Below are positions 25,834-32,998 of a DNA stretch of 51,344 nucleotides, one piece after another (positions within the stretch are counted from its first letter, which is position 1; every line of letters begins with the position of its first letter). The stretch covers positions 1 through 51,344 of the forward strand of contig JAFWMY010000019.1 in the NCBI GenBank assembly GCA_017545485.1, written 5' to 3'. The notes under the pieces were generated by a model. It worked only from the letters and a program-made list of their open reading frames with translations, searched no databases and was not told the DNA's origin. Both the position numbers and the translations under genes were made by a program. The stretch comes from Candidatus Saccharimonadota bacterium (GTDB taxonomy: Bacteria; Patescibacteriota; Saccharimonadia; Saccharimonadales; Saccharimonadaceae).

Positions 25834-25862
25834 ATTATATCATACTTGTCCATTTTTGTCAA
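25834..25862 (-). promoter_or_regulatory. Consensus promoter of transglutaminase-like gene
   Basis: On the minus strand TTGACA (25862-25857), 17 bp, TATAAT (25839-25834), TGA before the -10. It overlaps the divergent nifS promoter almost completely. Confidence 0.8.
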
Positions 25863-25874
25863 AGATGGTATAAT
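25846..25874 (+). promoter_or_regulatory. Promoter of cysteine desulfurase gene
   Basis: TTGTCC (25846-25851), 17-bp spacer, TATAAT (25869-25874) with TGG extension, ending 6 nt before the ATG at 25881: predicted leaderless. Confidence 0.7.
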
Positions 25875-25880
25875 GTTTTT

Positions 25881-27116
25881 ATGATTTATCTTGATCATGC
25901 GGCAGCGACGCCGGTATCTGAGAAAGTATTAGAGGCAATGAAGCCGTATTTTTCTGATGAGTTTTTTAACCCGTCTGCAGCGTACTTGCCGGCGAAAAAA
26001 GTGGCGCATGATTATGAAAAGGCTAAGGGCGTAATTGCTCATGCAATTGGGGCTAAGGCGTCTGATCTTGTTATCTCCGCGGGAGCGACTGAAGCGAATA
26101 ATCTTGCATTTACAGCTATACTAGACGGACAAATATCTCACTCGGCGCCGCGTCCGGCCGTCCCGTCGGCACGGGCGGCCGGCGCTAAATCTCGCGCTGC
26201 CGCGCTCCGAAATGCGCCGAGTCAAGATATTTGTCCTGTCTTGTATCTCGCAACTGAGCATGATTCGGTGAGATGCGTAGCGGAGCAATTTGGAGGAACA
26301 GCGATTAGCGTCCTTCCAAATGGTCTGATTGATTTAGAGGACTTAAAAGCAAAAATTACTGATGATACGGAATTGATTTCTGTGAGTTTGGCTAACAATG
26401 AACTTGGAACAATTCAGCCACTAGCTGAGATTGCAGCAATCGTTCGTGAAGTTAAATTAGATAGAATGAAGCGGGGAATTAAAAAACAATTATTGCTTCA
26501 TTCAGATGCTTCGCAAGCCTTGAACTTACTAGACATAAATGTAGCGAGGCTTGGTGTTGATCTTCTTACTCTTAATGCGGCTAAAGTTTACGGTCCAAAA
26601 GGAGTAGGGGCCTTATATGTATCGCATGATGCCAAATTAAAACCTTTAACGGTTGGTGGTGGTCAGGAAAACGGTCTGCGTTCTGGGACTGAAAATGTGC
26701 CTGGAGTAATTGGTTTTGCAAAAGCGGTAGAATTAGCTAAAGAACACTTAAATGGAAATCGCAAAAAATATGCGACTTGGCGAAAGATACTGATTAAAGA
26801 ATTACAGGGGTGTGAGTTAATAAATAAAAAGCACTCTCTTGACAATTTTATTGTAATATGCTATAATAAGATAGATGCGGAACGATTAGTGTTCCTTCTT
26901 GAAGAAAAAGGAGTTTATGTAGCGACTGGTGCTGCTTGTGCGGCCAGCAAGGGCGTGCGTTCACATGCTTTAAAGGCAATTGGGCTATCCGATGAGCAAA
27001 TTGCGGGCTCATTAAGATTGACACTTGGGGAAACTAATACCGAAGAACAGATCCATGAGGCCGCCCAAATTATCAATACTGTTTTAGAGCAAGAGCAAAA
27101 CAGGTTAATAAGCTAG
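25881..27116 (+). CDS. Cysteine desulfurase (NifS/IscS-like) with in-frame palindromic insertion
   Basis: A PLP-dependent enzyme that releases sulfur from cysteine for tRNA thiolation or Fe-S clusters. It begins MIYLDHAAATPVS, has AGATEANNLAF, the PLP lysine Lys235 in NAAKVYGPKG, and active-site Cys353 in GAACAASKGVRSH. The His usually preceding the PLP Lys is Ala234, a mild oddity. The 411-residue length exceeds the usual 380-390 because residues about 83-119 form an Ala/Arg/Pro/Ser-rich insertion encoded by a GC-rich inverted repeat (26127-26236). The downstream mnmA is a natural sulfur acceptor. Its end overlaps the convergent surface-protein gene by 4 bp. Confidence 0.93.
   Translation: MIYLDHAAATPVSEKVLEAMKPYFSDEFFNPSAAYLPAKKVAHDYEKAKGVIAHAIGAKASDLVISAGATEANNLAFTAILDGQISHSAPRPAVPSARAAGAKSRAAALRNAPSQDICPVLYLATEHDSVRCVAEQFGGTAISVLPNGLIDLEDLKAKITDDTELISVSLANNELGTIQPLAEIAAIVREVKLDRMKRGIKKQLLLHSDASQALNLLDINVARLGVDLLTLNAAKVYGPKGVGALYVSHDAKLKPLTVGGGQENGLRSGTENVPGVIGFAKAVELAKEHLNGNRKKYATWRKILIKELQGCELINKKHSLDNFIVICYNKIDAERLVFLLEEKGVYVATGAACAASKGVRSHALKAIGLSDEQIAGSLRLTLGETNTEEQIHEAAQIINTVLEQEQNRLIS
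26127..26236. repeat. GC-rich inverted-repeat insertion in nifS-like gene
   Basis: Left arm 26127-26147 begins GGACAAATATCT; right arm 26215-26236 ends AGATATTTGTCC. The arms pair over 12 and 8 bp around a small mismatch. The core (26148-26214) is about two-thirds G+C in an AT-rich gene and contains CCCGTCGGCACGGG (26162-26175), a near match of the 14-mer in the mnmA and obgE insertions. The reading frame stays open throughout. Confidence 0.8.
26839..26867 (+). promoter_or_regulatory. Consensus promoter inside nifS-like gene
   Basis: TTGACA (26839-26844), 17 bp, TATAAT (26862-26867) with TGC extension. Transcription would run through the last 80 codons and antisense into the convergent surface-protein gene. 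Confidence 0.5.
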
Positions 27117-28345
27117 TCTGCAAAAGTCACTGTTACTGTTTGGCTGCTAATAGTGATGCCAGCGCTAAATGAATCACTTTCTGTGCCAATCGTAAAGCTT
27201 ACATTACTAGAACTTGGAATATTGAGATTATTGAATTGGGCAAGTGCTAAATGTTGATTTGTGACTTTTCCTCTTGGCACGGAGACTGGAGATGCAGTAT
27301 ATTCTGTACCATTAATATTCAACTTACCAACTAGATAACCGCTAGTTGAGCCTTGGTTTTGTTTAGAATAGACTATTTCTACCGATATAGACGAAATGGT
27401 GCGACCAGTGTTATTAGTATAAGCGAATATTTTGGTGACATATTCTGATGGCGTCATTCCATGGTTGCCAGTTGTTAGACTAGTGGTCACAGAAGCAGTA
27501 GAACCGGTCGCAGTAGAAAACTCTTCGGTATAATCCGCTATTACTGGTTCTGGTTCATATTCCCAAATGGCATAAAGAGAAATACTATTTGCCTGAGTAG
27601 GTTCCAAATCTATAACGTTGGTATTACCGGTGGGATAGGTAGGAGTAGTAGCGGTAGAGTTTGTGTCCCAACCAAGGAAAGTGTAACTCGTGCGAGAAGG
27701 CACTGTGTCAGGCAGCGTGAATGTACCTGTGCTGGAAATTATAGCGCTTTGATTATTTGGCATATTCGTAACCGTATCTGTGCCGGCGTTTGCATCATAA
27801 GTTACAGAATATTGTGGATTATTTACGATTGCCGTCACAACAAATGTCTTAATATATGTCCCGGCGTTAGTGCTGGTATCTGGCTTGACGCCGAAAGTAA
27901 GGATGTGGGAGCCAGTGCCAGATGTGTTATTTGAACCAATTTGAATATTATTGGGTGACGTAGGGGCTGGAACGAAATGCGTATTATCGGTACTTATCCC
28001 ATAACCGCTGGTAAAATCACTAGAAACAATACTAGTCGTGCCACTTGGTAAAGTAATAGTTGGGATGACGAGAGTATTGTCGGATGTATGCACTAAGTCT
28101 GTGGAATTAGTCGGGTTGGTAAGAGTTGAGGTATAGCCGGTATAATTATTAGTTGTGACACTTATAGTTTGGGATACAGAATCAAAGTGCCCTGGAGTAA
28201 CATCAAGTGGCGAAAGGGTGCTTAGACTAATGGAAATGGTTGGGGCGGTAGCACCAAAAACTGGCGTTCCAAAAACAATTTGTCCGCCTAACAGAGCCAT
28301 CAAGGCCAAGACTAAACCAAAAACGATTTGCCGTCTTTTCCCCAA
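27113..28345 (-). CDS. Secreted InlB-repeat surface protein, short paralogue
   Basis: A 410-residue secreted protein. TTG at 28345 is chosen: AAGGGAG lies 5 nt upstream and it gives a signal peptide (about 1-32, VFGLVLALMALLGGQIVFG, cleavage near VFGATA). Residues 33-175 form an N-terminal Thr/Ser-rich domain, 178-262 an InlB-type repeat (SYTFLGWDTNST, SLYAIWEYEPE), and 265-410 a C-terminal beta domain rich in Ser/Thr. The first 260 residues closely match the neighbouring 939-residue protein, so the two are tandem duplicates. No sortase motif is seen. Likely surface adhesion or host contact, by analogy only. Confidence 0.85.
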   Translation of the reverse strand: MGKRRQIVFGLVLALMALLGGQIVFGTPVFGATAPTISISLSTLSPLDVTPGHFDSVSQTISVTTNNYTGYTSTLTNPTNSTDLVHTSDNTLVIPTITLPSGTTSIVSSDFTSGYGISTDNTHFVPAPTSPNNIQIGSNNTSGTGSHILTFGVKPDTSTNAGTYIKTFVVTAIVNNPQYSVTYDANAGTDTVTNMPNNQSAIISSTGTFTLPDTVPSRTSYTFLGWDTNSTATTPTYPTGNTNVIDLEPTQANSISLYAIWEYEPEPVIADYTEEFSTATGSTASVTTSLTTGNHGMTPSEYVTKIFAYTNNTGRTISSISVEIVYSKQNQGSTSGYLVGKLNINGTEYTASPVSVPRGKVTNQHLALAQFNNLNIPSSSNVSFTIGTESDSFSAGITISSQTVTVTFAD

Positions 28346-28388
28346 TTAAACTCCCTTAATTTACTCTACGCGTATACGCCAAAAATGG

Positions 28389-28413
28389 GCGCAATGCGCT
28401 TATTTTTATTGTA
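28389..28413 (-). promoter_or_regulatory. Promoter and leader hairpin of short surface paralogue
   Basis: Minus-strand TGTTACAAT supplies an extended -10 (TACAAT at 28413-28408). The leader of about 56 nt starts with an A-rich run and the GCGCATTGCGC hairpin (28399-28389), a pattern repeated upstream of the long paralogue at 31329-31357. Confidence 0.6.
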
Positions 28414-28469
28414 ACATGAGACACGATGCTTTGGCGTTTTGTTTTTGAATGGTTTTATGTCATAAAATA

Positions 28470-31289
28470 TTATTCGTCATCGTACGGCACCATGCCGCTA
28501 ATCACGCCTTGAGAGGTGAGATATTGCTTGAACATTTCAAGCGTAATGCCATATCTCTGAAGGTATGAGGCCTCGCGCAAACGTAGGTCGTTAAACATTC
28601 TAAGCGGAACACCAATATCAGCAAAGTCTTCATAAGTATATAGATTTTCTGGGTGAGACAAGAACTCATTGCGGGCTTCTGGCCACATGATATTGTGGTC
28701 AGTAAAGCCATAGAAGTTAGAAGTGAGGGTAAACCCATCAGTCGTCAGGATATCATTTGCTACCACATTATAGTATTGGCTGGATAGGAGATGGTAAACG
28801 GTAACTTCTTGATTAATTATCTCGACTTTCTCTACTTTTCTTGCGATTAGCTGGTCTCCCTCAACCTTATAAATTTCGACACCTTCATGGAACTTTATGG
28901 AATCATCAACTGAGATGAACTCATTGGCTTCAACATCAAATACACCATGCCAACCAAAGGTACCAAGAGTAGTGCCATCGTCTAGAGTTGCTAATTGATA
29001 GTATGGTTTCACGCTAGCTTTTTCAATACGGGCTGGATGTTGATAGTCTATAGTACCAGTTTCGTGATTCCAAACTTTCACTAAATCCTTATAAGTAATG
29101 TCTTCGATTGGTTTGGTGGTCTCATTACCATTTTCATCTAATACTGGTATTAGTGTTCCGGCAATTAAACAAGATTGCTCTAGAGTTGCCGATATAGATA
29201 TATCACCAGATGCATTGCTAACTTGTACTTGATAATTGTTAGTGTTATAGGTGAAGTCAGTATAAGGATTATTATCCATCGTAACCGTAAAATCGTTTTT
29301 ACTATCTGGACGAACATAGCCCTGATTAGCGGTTACGGTTCCTTGCCAAGTTCCACCTGCACGCACGGTAGTACCGGAGGTATTTGTCATGCCACCATTC
29401 CTAATGTTATAGGACACATTATAGAGCCAACTTAGCGATTGGTTGCCGGTACTTGAGGCAGGACCTGGGTCAGTATTGGCGCTGTTGATTTGATTTTGTG
29501 TGGCAGTATTACCTTCATCATCGTAGCCTACCACAATAAAGTGATATGTTCCGTCCGATAGGTTTGAGAAAGTGTATGAGTTAGTTACCCCACTAACGGA
29601 AATCATATTATCACAAATGTTGGTACACTTGTAAATACCATAGCTGGCCACACCTACGTTGTCGGTGCCAGTCCAGCTTAAGGTTGCTCGGCCATCAGTG
29701 GCTTTGTCTCTAGTAATCGTGACACCACTTATCGTTGGAGCTTGATCATCGTGGTAAGACGGATCTTTATCAACCTTGATTTTTACTTCGCCGACATTTG
29801 TGTAGGTGCTGTTATATGAGATAGTAATACCGGCTGTAGCAGTTTCAGAAGCAAATTGAGCTCCACTTGCTTTCTTCATATAAAATGTATAGGTCGTGGT
29901 AGCTCCGGCGGCGATAGATTGTGCTCCTAATGGGTTACCCGAGGAGTTCACAATTTCAAAGTCAGAGCTCAGGGAATTAATTGTAAATGTGTTTGATTCT
30001 TCAAAAGTACTTTCTACGGTAATTTGGAATGGAGTTAGGGTATTGCTACCAGAAAGATCGCCAGTATTGCTGCCATATATGCTGCCGACTAAGCTTGGCG
30101 TAGTTTGATCAACAGGCTCAACATCAATGCCACCTTCTGCGCTGTGCTCACCAGAAACATAATCGGTGTTTAGAATCATATCAAAAGTGACAGAACCGCC
30201 TCTTCCCGGAATAGTATCTCCTACCGCAATACCACTAAGTTCATACGAAATATCACGTACTTCTGTAGGTGAAATCCTTAGAGTTAAATTGGAGGCTGGC
30301 GCAGTGAACGAATAATCGCTTGGGGTAGTGTTTGTTACGGTTATTCTATAAATCGCTTGCAATGTACTATTATTATCTAGCCCACCTTTAAATGTTAAAT
30401 CAAAGTTGACGTTGCCACTACTATCTACGGTTGGATTTGGCGTGCCAAGAACGTTGGTCCCAGAAACATACGAAACATTAGTTATTTGCACAGTGCCAGT
30501 CGCACCCCAAATTGCATAAAGTGTAGTAGCATTGGATAGAGTTGGATCTAGACTGATAGTGTTCGTGCTGCCGGTAGGATAAGTTGGGGTAGTAGCAGTA
30601 GGGTCCGTGTCCCAACCAAGGAATGTGTAGTACTCACGAGTGGGAACATCGTTAGGCAGTGTAATCGTATCAGTAGTCGTAATAGTGATACCTTGGTCGT
30701 TTGGCATACCACTTACCGTGTCACTGCCGGCGTTTTTGTTGTAAGTGATGGAATACTGCATATTGTTTACTACAGCTGCCACAACGAATGTCTTAACGTA
30801 GGAGCCGGAAATAGTGTCGGCAGCCGGTTTAGCACCAAAGGTGAGAGTGTGAGAATTTGTGCCAGCGGCATTATTTGAACCAATTGGCATATTTGTGGCT
30901 GTGGTAGGAGATGGTACGAAATTTGTCCCGTCTGTGCTAATACCATAGCCACTATCAAATGCGGAAGAAGTAATGCTACTAGAACCTTGTGGCAAGGTGA
31001 TTGTAGGAATTACTAAAGTGTTGTCTGTAGTGTTTACTAAATCGGTAGAGTTAACGGGGTTAGAAAGCACAGCGGTATAACCAGTGTAATTATTTGTAGT
31101 AATGCTCACGGTTTGCGAAGTGGAGCCAAAATGCCCAGGCATCAAATCAAGCGGGGCGAGAGTGCTAAGATTGATTGATATCGTTGGGGTCGTGGCAGCA
31201 AAAACTGGCGTACCGAAAATCAGATGTCCGCCTAATAGGGTTAATAATGACAACACCAAATTAATCAAAAACTTTTGGAGTTTTCTCAC
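28470..31289 (-). CDS. Large secreted surface protein with InlB repeat and Hint domain
   Basis: A 939-residue secreted protein. GTG 31289 is preferred over a TTG at 31334 because the latter lies in the leader hairpin and GTG aligns with the paralogue's start; AAAGGG sits just upstream. Order: signal peptide (about 1-32), N-terminal domain and InlB repeat matching the 410-residue paralogue (to about 265), several Thr/Ser-rich immunoglobulin or fibronectin-like modules (265-700), then a Hint (hedgehog/intein) domain from Cys707 in SCLIAGTLIP through VYHLLSSQYYNVVANDILTTDG, and a tail of about 100 residues. The usual terminal His-Asn of inteins is replaced by Thr-Thr, so splicing is unlikely, but Cys-driven cleavage is conceivable. 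Confidence 0.83.
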   Translation of the reverse strand: MRKLQKFLINLVLSLLTLLGGHLIFGTPVFAATTPTISINLSTLAPLDLMPGHFGSTSQTVSITTNNYTGYTAVLSNPVNSTDLVNTTDNTLVIPTITLPQGSSSITSSAFDSGYGISTDGTNFVPSPTTATNMPIGSNNAAGTNSHTLTFGAKPAADTISGSYVKTFVVAAVVNNMQYSITYNKNAGSDTVSGMPNDQGITITTTDTITLPNDVPTREYYTFLGWDTDPTATTPTYPTGSTNTISLDPTLSNATTLYAIWGATGTVQITNVSYVSGTNVLGTPNPTVDSSGNVNFDLTFKGGLDNNSTLQAIYRITVTNTTPSDYSFTAPASNLTLRISPTEVRDISYELSGIAVGDTIPGRGGSVTFDMILNTDYVSGEHSAEGGIDVEPVDQTTPSLVGSIYGSNTGDLSGSNTLTPFQITVESTFEESNTFTINSLSSDFEIVNSSGNPLGAQSIAAGATTTYTFYMKKASGAQFASETATAGITISYNSTYTNVGEVKIKVDKDPSYHDDQAPTISGVTITRDKATDGRATLSWTGTDNVGVASYGIYKCTNICDNMISVSGVTNSYTFSNLSDGTYHFIVVGYDDEGNTATQNQINSANTDPGPASSTGNQSLSWLYNVSYNIRNGGMTNTSGTTVRAGGTWQGTVTANQGYVRPDSKNDFTVTMDNNPYTDFTYNTNNYQVQVSNASGDISISATLEQSCLIAGTLIPVLDENGNETTKPIEDITYKDLVKVWNHETGTIDYQHPARIEKASVKPYYQLATLDDGTTLGTFGWHGVFDVEANEFISVDDSIKFHEGVEIYKVEGDQLIARKVEKVEIINQEVTVYHLLSSQYYNVVANDILTTDGFTLTSNFYGFTDHNIMWPEARNEFLSHPENLYTYEDFADIGVPLRMFNDLRLREASYLQRYGITLEMFKQYLTSQGVISGMVPYDDE

Positions 31290-31328
31290 TTTACCCTTTA
31301 TTTTAAACTCTATACGTATGGCACTAAA

Positions 31329-31357
31329 GCGCAATACGCTTATTTTTTATTTTAGCA
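31329..31357 (-). promoter_or_regulatory. Promoter and leader hairpin of long surface paralogue
   Basis: Minus-strand TGCTAAAAT (31357-31349) is followed by an A-rich run and GCGTATTGCGC (31339-31329), mirroring the leader of the 410-residue paralogue. The GTG start lies about 55 nt downstream. Confidence 0.6.
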
Positions 31358-31408
31358 TAATAGCTATCCTTTTTTAATAGTTTTATGTTTTATTTTTGAG
31401 CTGTTTTA

Positions 31409-31417
31409 TGTTATAAT
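31409..31417 (+). promoter_or_regulatory. mnmA extended -10 promoter
   Basis: TGTTATAAT ends 7 nt before the ATG at 31425. No consensus -35 or Shine-Dalgarno is present; a leaderless mRNA is predicted. Confidence 0.65.
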
Positions 31418-31424
31418 ATTTTTT

Positions 31425-32660
31425 ATGAAAACAGTTTACGTCGGGATGAGTGGCGGAGTAGATTCTTCCGTGGCAGCCTTGCTTTTAAAAGAGCAGGGTT
31501 ATCATGTTGTTGGCGTATACATGAAAAACTGGTCGCAAGATTTGCCGGGTATGAAATGTCCTTGGGCGGAAGATTTGGCTGATGCAAAACGTGTAGCGGT
31601 AAAACTGGGAATTGATTTTGAAGTGTGGGATTTTGAAAAAGAATACCGTGAAAAAGTAGTTGAATATATGCTTGATGAATTTCGGGCAGGGAATACGCCA
31701 AATCCTGATGTAATGTGTAATCAAGAGATAAAATTTAAATTGTTTTATGAGAAAGCGATGGAAGCTGGGGCGGATTTTATTGCTACGGGACACTATGCGA
31801 GAGTGCAGCATTTCGGAGATGTTTCTTTGGGGACCGGCGTCGCTCCGGCCCGTCGTTACGGGCGGAGCGCGCCTTCATCCTCGGTCGTAACCTCCGGACA
31901 TCCCCCAAAAAACATCTCCGAATCTGCCCAGCTTTTGCGGGCGGTGGATGAAAATAAGGACCAGACTTATTTTCTTTATCGGATTTCTGATGAGGCGTTA
32001 GCTCATACTTTGTTTCCGGTCGGTGAGATGCTAAAACCAGATGTGAAAAAATTAGCTGAAAAAAATGGGCTTCATAATGCATACAAAAAAGAGTCTATGG
32101 GGGTATGCTTTGTCGGTGAAGTTGGAATGAAAGATTTTTTGAAGGAGTATATTGATGTTGCCCCTGGCGAAATTCGTGAGATGGAAAGCGACCGCGTACT
32201 AGGTTATCATGAAGGCGCTGTGTTTTACACGATTGGGCAAAGACACGGTTTATATCTTGATGGTGAAAAAGGCGTGATAAATGACGGCTTGCCTTACTAC
32301 GTTGTTAAAAAAGATGTTGCAAAAAACATTGTTTATGTATCAAAAAATCTAAACAATGCAGAAATCTGGACGAAGAAATTAGATTTAAAAGATATATTTC
32401 TACGTTCTGTTCCGCCTATTAATGGTAAAATGCAAGATTCGGCGTTGGCTAAGCGAGATAGTAAAGCGACTGGGAACGACAAAAAATGGAGTGAGAAAAT
32501 ATCCGTTTCGGTGCGCTTGCGTCACAGAGCACCACTCGTTCCAGCAACTTTTGATGGCAAAACATTACATTTTGAACATGAAATTAAAAGGCCAGCAAGT
32601 GGACAATCGGCCGTGTTATACGATGGTGAGATTTGTCTAGGTGGAGGCATTATAGCATAA
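31425..32660 (+). CDS. mnmA: tRNA-specific 2-thiouridylase MnmA with in-frame palindromic insertion
   Basis: MnmA thiolates U34 of Lys, Glu and Gln tRNAs using sulfur relayed from a cysteine desulfurase. The PP-loop is SGGVDSS (9-15), the catalytic cysteines are Cys98 in DVMCNQEIKF and Cys228 in GVCFVGEVGMKDF, and ATGHYARV and DENKDQTYFLYRI are conserved. The protein has 411 residues, against about 360 in the family. Residues about 130-166, between ATGHYARVQH and LLRAVDENKDQ, derive from a GC-rich inverted repeat. A second, non-palindromic extra loop (about 329-350, Lys/Ser/Asp-rich) precedes the C-terminal barrel. The desulfurase gene 4.3 kb upstream is a likely partner. Confidence 0.95.
   Translation: MKTVYVGMSGGVDSSVAALLLKEQGYHVVGVYMKNWSQDLPGMKCPWAEDLADAKRVAVKLGIDFEVWDFEKEYREKVVEYMLDEFRAGNTPNPDVMCNQEIKFKLFYEKAMEAGADFIATGHYARVQHFGDVSLGTGVAPARRYGRSAPSSSVVTSGHPPKNISESAQLLRAVDENKDQTYFLYRISDEALAHTLFPVGEMLKPDVKKLAEKNGLHNAYKKESMGVCFVGEVGMKDFLKEYIDVAPGEIREMESDRVLGYHEGAVFYTIGQRHGLYLDGEKGVINDGLPYYVVKKDVAKNIVYVSKNLNNAEIWTKKLDLKDIFLRSVPPINGKMQDSALAKRDSKATGNDKKWSEKISVSVRLRHRAPLVPATFDGKTLHFEHEIKRPASGQSAVLYDGEICLGGGIIA
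31812..31922. repeat. GC-rich inverted-repeat insertion in mnmA
   Basis: The 21-nt arms (31812-31832, starting TTCGGAGATGTTT; and 31902-31922, ending AACATCTCCGAA) pair at 20 of 21 positions. The core 31833-31901 is strongly GC-rich and holds CCCGTCGTTACGGG (31849-31862), flanked by CGCTCCG and CGGAGCG, which can form an inner hairpin. The reading frame is uninterrupted. Confidence 0.85.
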
Positions 32661-32662
32661 AA

Positions 32663-32682
32663 AATGCCCCAGTCGGGGCATT
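32663..32682 (-). terminator. Intrinsic terminator, mainly for the minus strand
   Basis: AATGCCCC, 4-nt loop, GGGGCATT. On the minus strand it is followed by a run of T, ending the 67-residue membrane miniprotein gene; on the plus strand only TTGTT follows the mnmA stop, so plus-strand termination is weaker. Confidence 0.8.
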
Positions 32683-32705
32683 GTTAAATGCTAGAATTCG
32701 TTAAA

Positions 32706-32909
32706 TTAAACAATCATCATAGCTGCATTAGCGCAAAGCAAAATTCCCGCAATGATGCTCATACCAGCAATAATGTAAACATGCATTTTATCTTGCCTAG
32801 AGATAGTTTTCTTTGCAGTGCGAGTGCAAGCTTGTTTACGACACTGGGTTTTGCGTGCGGTAGTTTTCTTCGCAGTTCTTGTCGCAGTTTTCTTTTTTGC
32901 TTGTGCCAT
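32706..32909 (-). CDS. Lys/Thr-rich membrane miniprotein
   Basis: A 67-residue protein with a strongly basic N-terminal 40 residues made of Lys, Thr, Ala and Arg (AQAKKKTATRTAKKTT), two cysteines (QCRKQAC), and one C-terminal membrane helix (about 44-65, VYIIAGMSIIAGILLC). The basic part resembles histone H1 or HU tails, and could bind DNA, RNA or anionic envelope polymers while held at the membrane; this is inference from composition. It has a good promoter (TTGACA-17-TAGAAT), a Shine-Dalgarno (AAGGAG 5 nt before ATG) and a terminator, so it is a complete single-gene unit. Confidence 0.75.
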   Translation of the reverse strand: MAQAKKKTATRTAKKTTARKTQCRKQACTRTAKKTISRQDKMHVYIIAGMSIIAGILLCANAAMMIV

Positions 32910-32946
32910 TTTGGCTCCTTTTTGTTTAAATAATATCCTTATGTTT

Positions 32947-32975
32947 ATTCTAGCACTTATTTAAAACATTGTCAA
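32947..32975 (-). promoter_or_regulatory. Promoter of membrane miniprotein
   Basis: Minus strand: TTGACA (32975-32970), 17 bp, TAGAAT (32952-32947) with TGC extension. It is divergent from and overlaps the alaS control region. Confidence 0.7.
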
Positions 32976-32982
32976 CAGTTTG

Positions 32983-32991
32983 TGATATAAT
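32983..32991 (+). promoter_or_regulatory. alaS extended -10 promoter
   Basis: TGATATAAT ends 7 nt before the ATG at 32999; no Shine-Dalgarno can be fitted, so the mRNA is predicted leaderless. Confidence 0.6.
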
Positions 32992-32998
32992 TGGTTTC

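Noticed and set aside
28449-28465. TTTATGTCATAAA palindrome after the large surface gene, also found near 49416
   Set aside because: Only two copies are seen, in unrelated contexts, in very AT-rich DNA; too weak to call a regulatory site.
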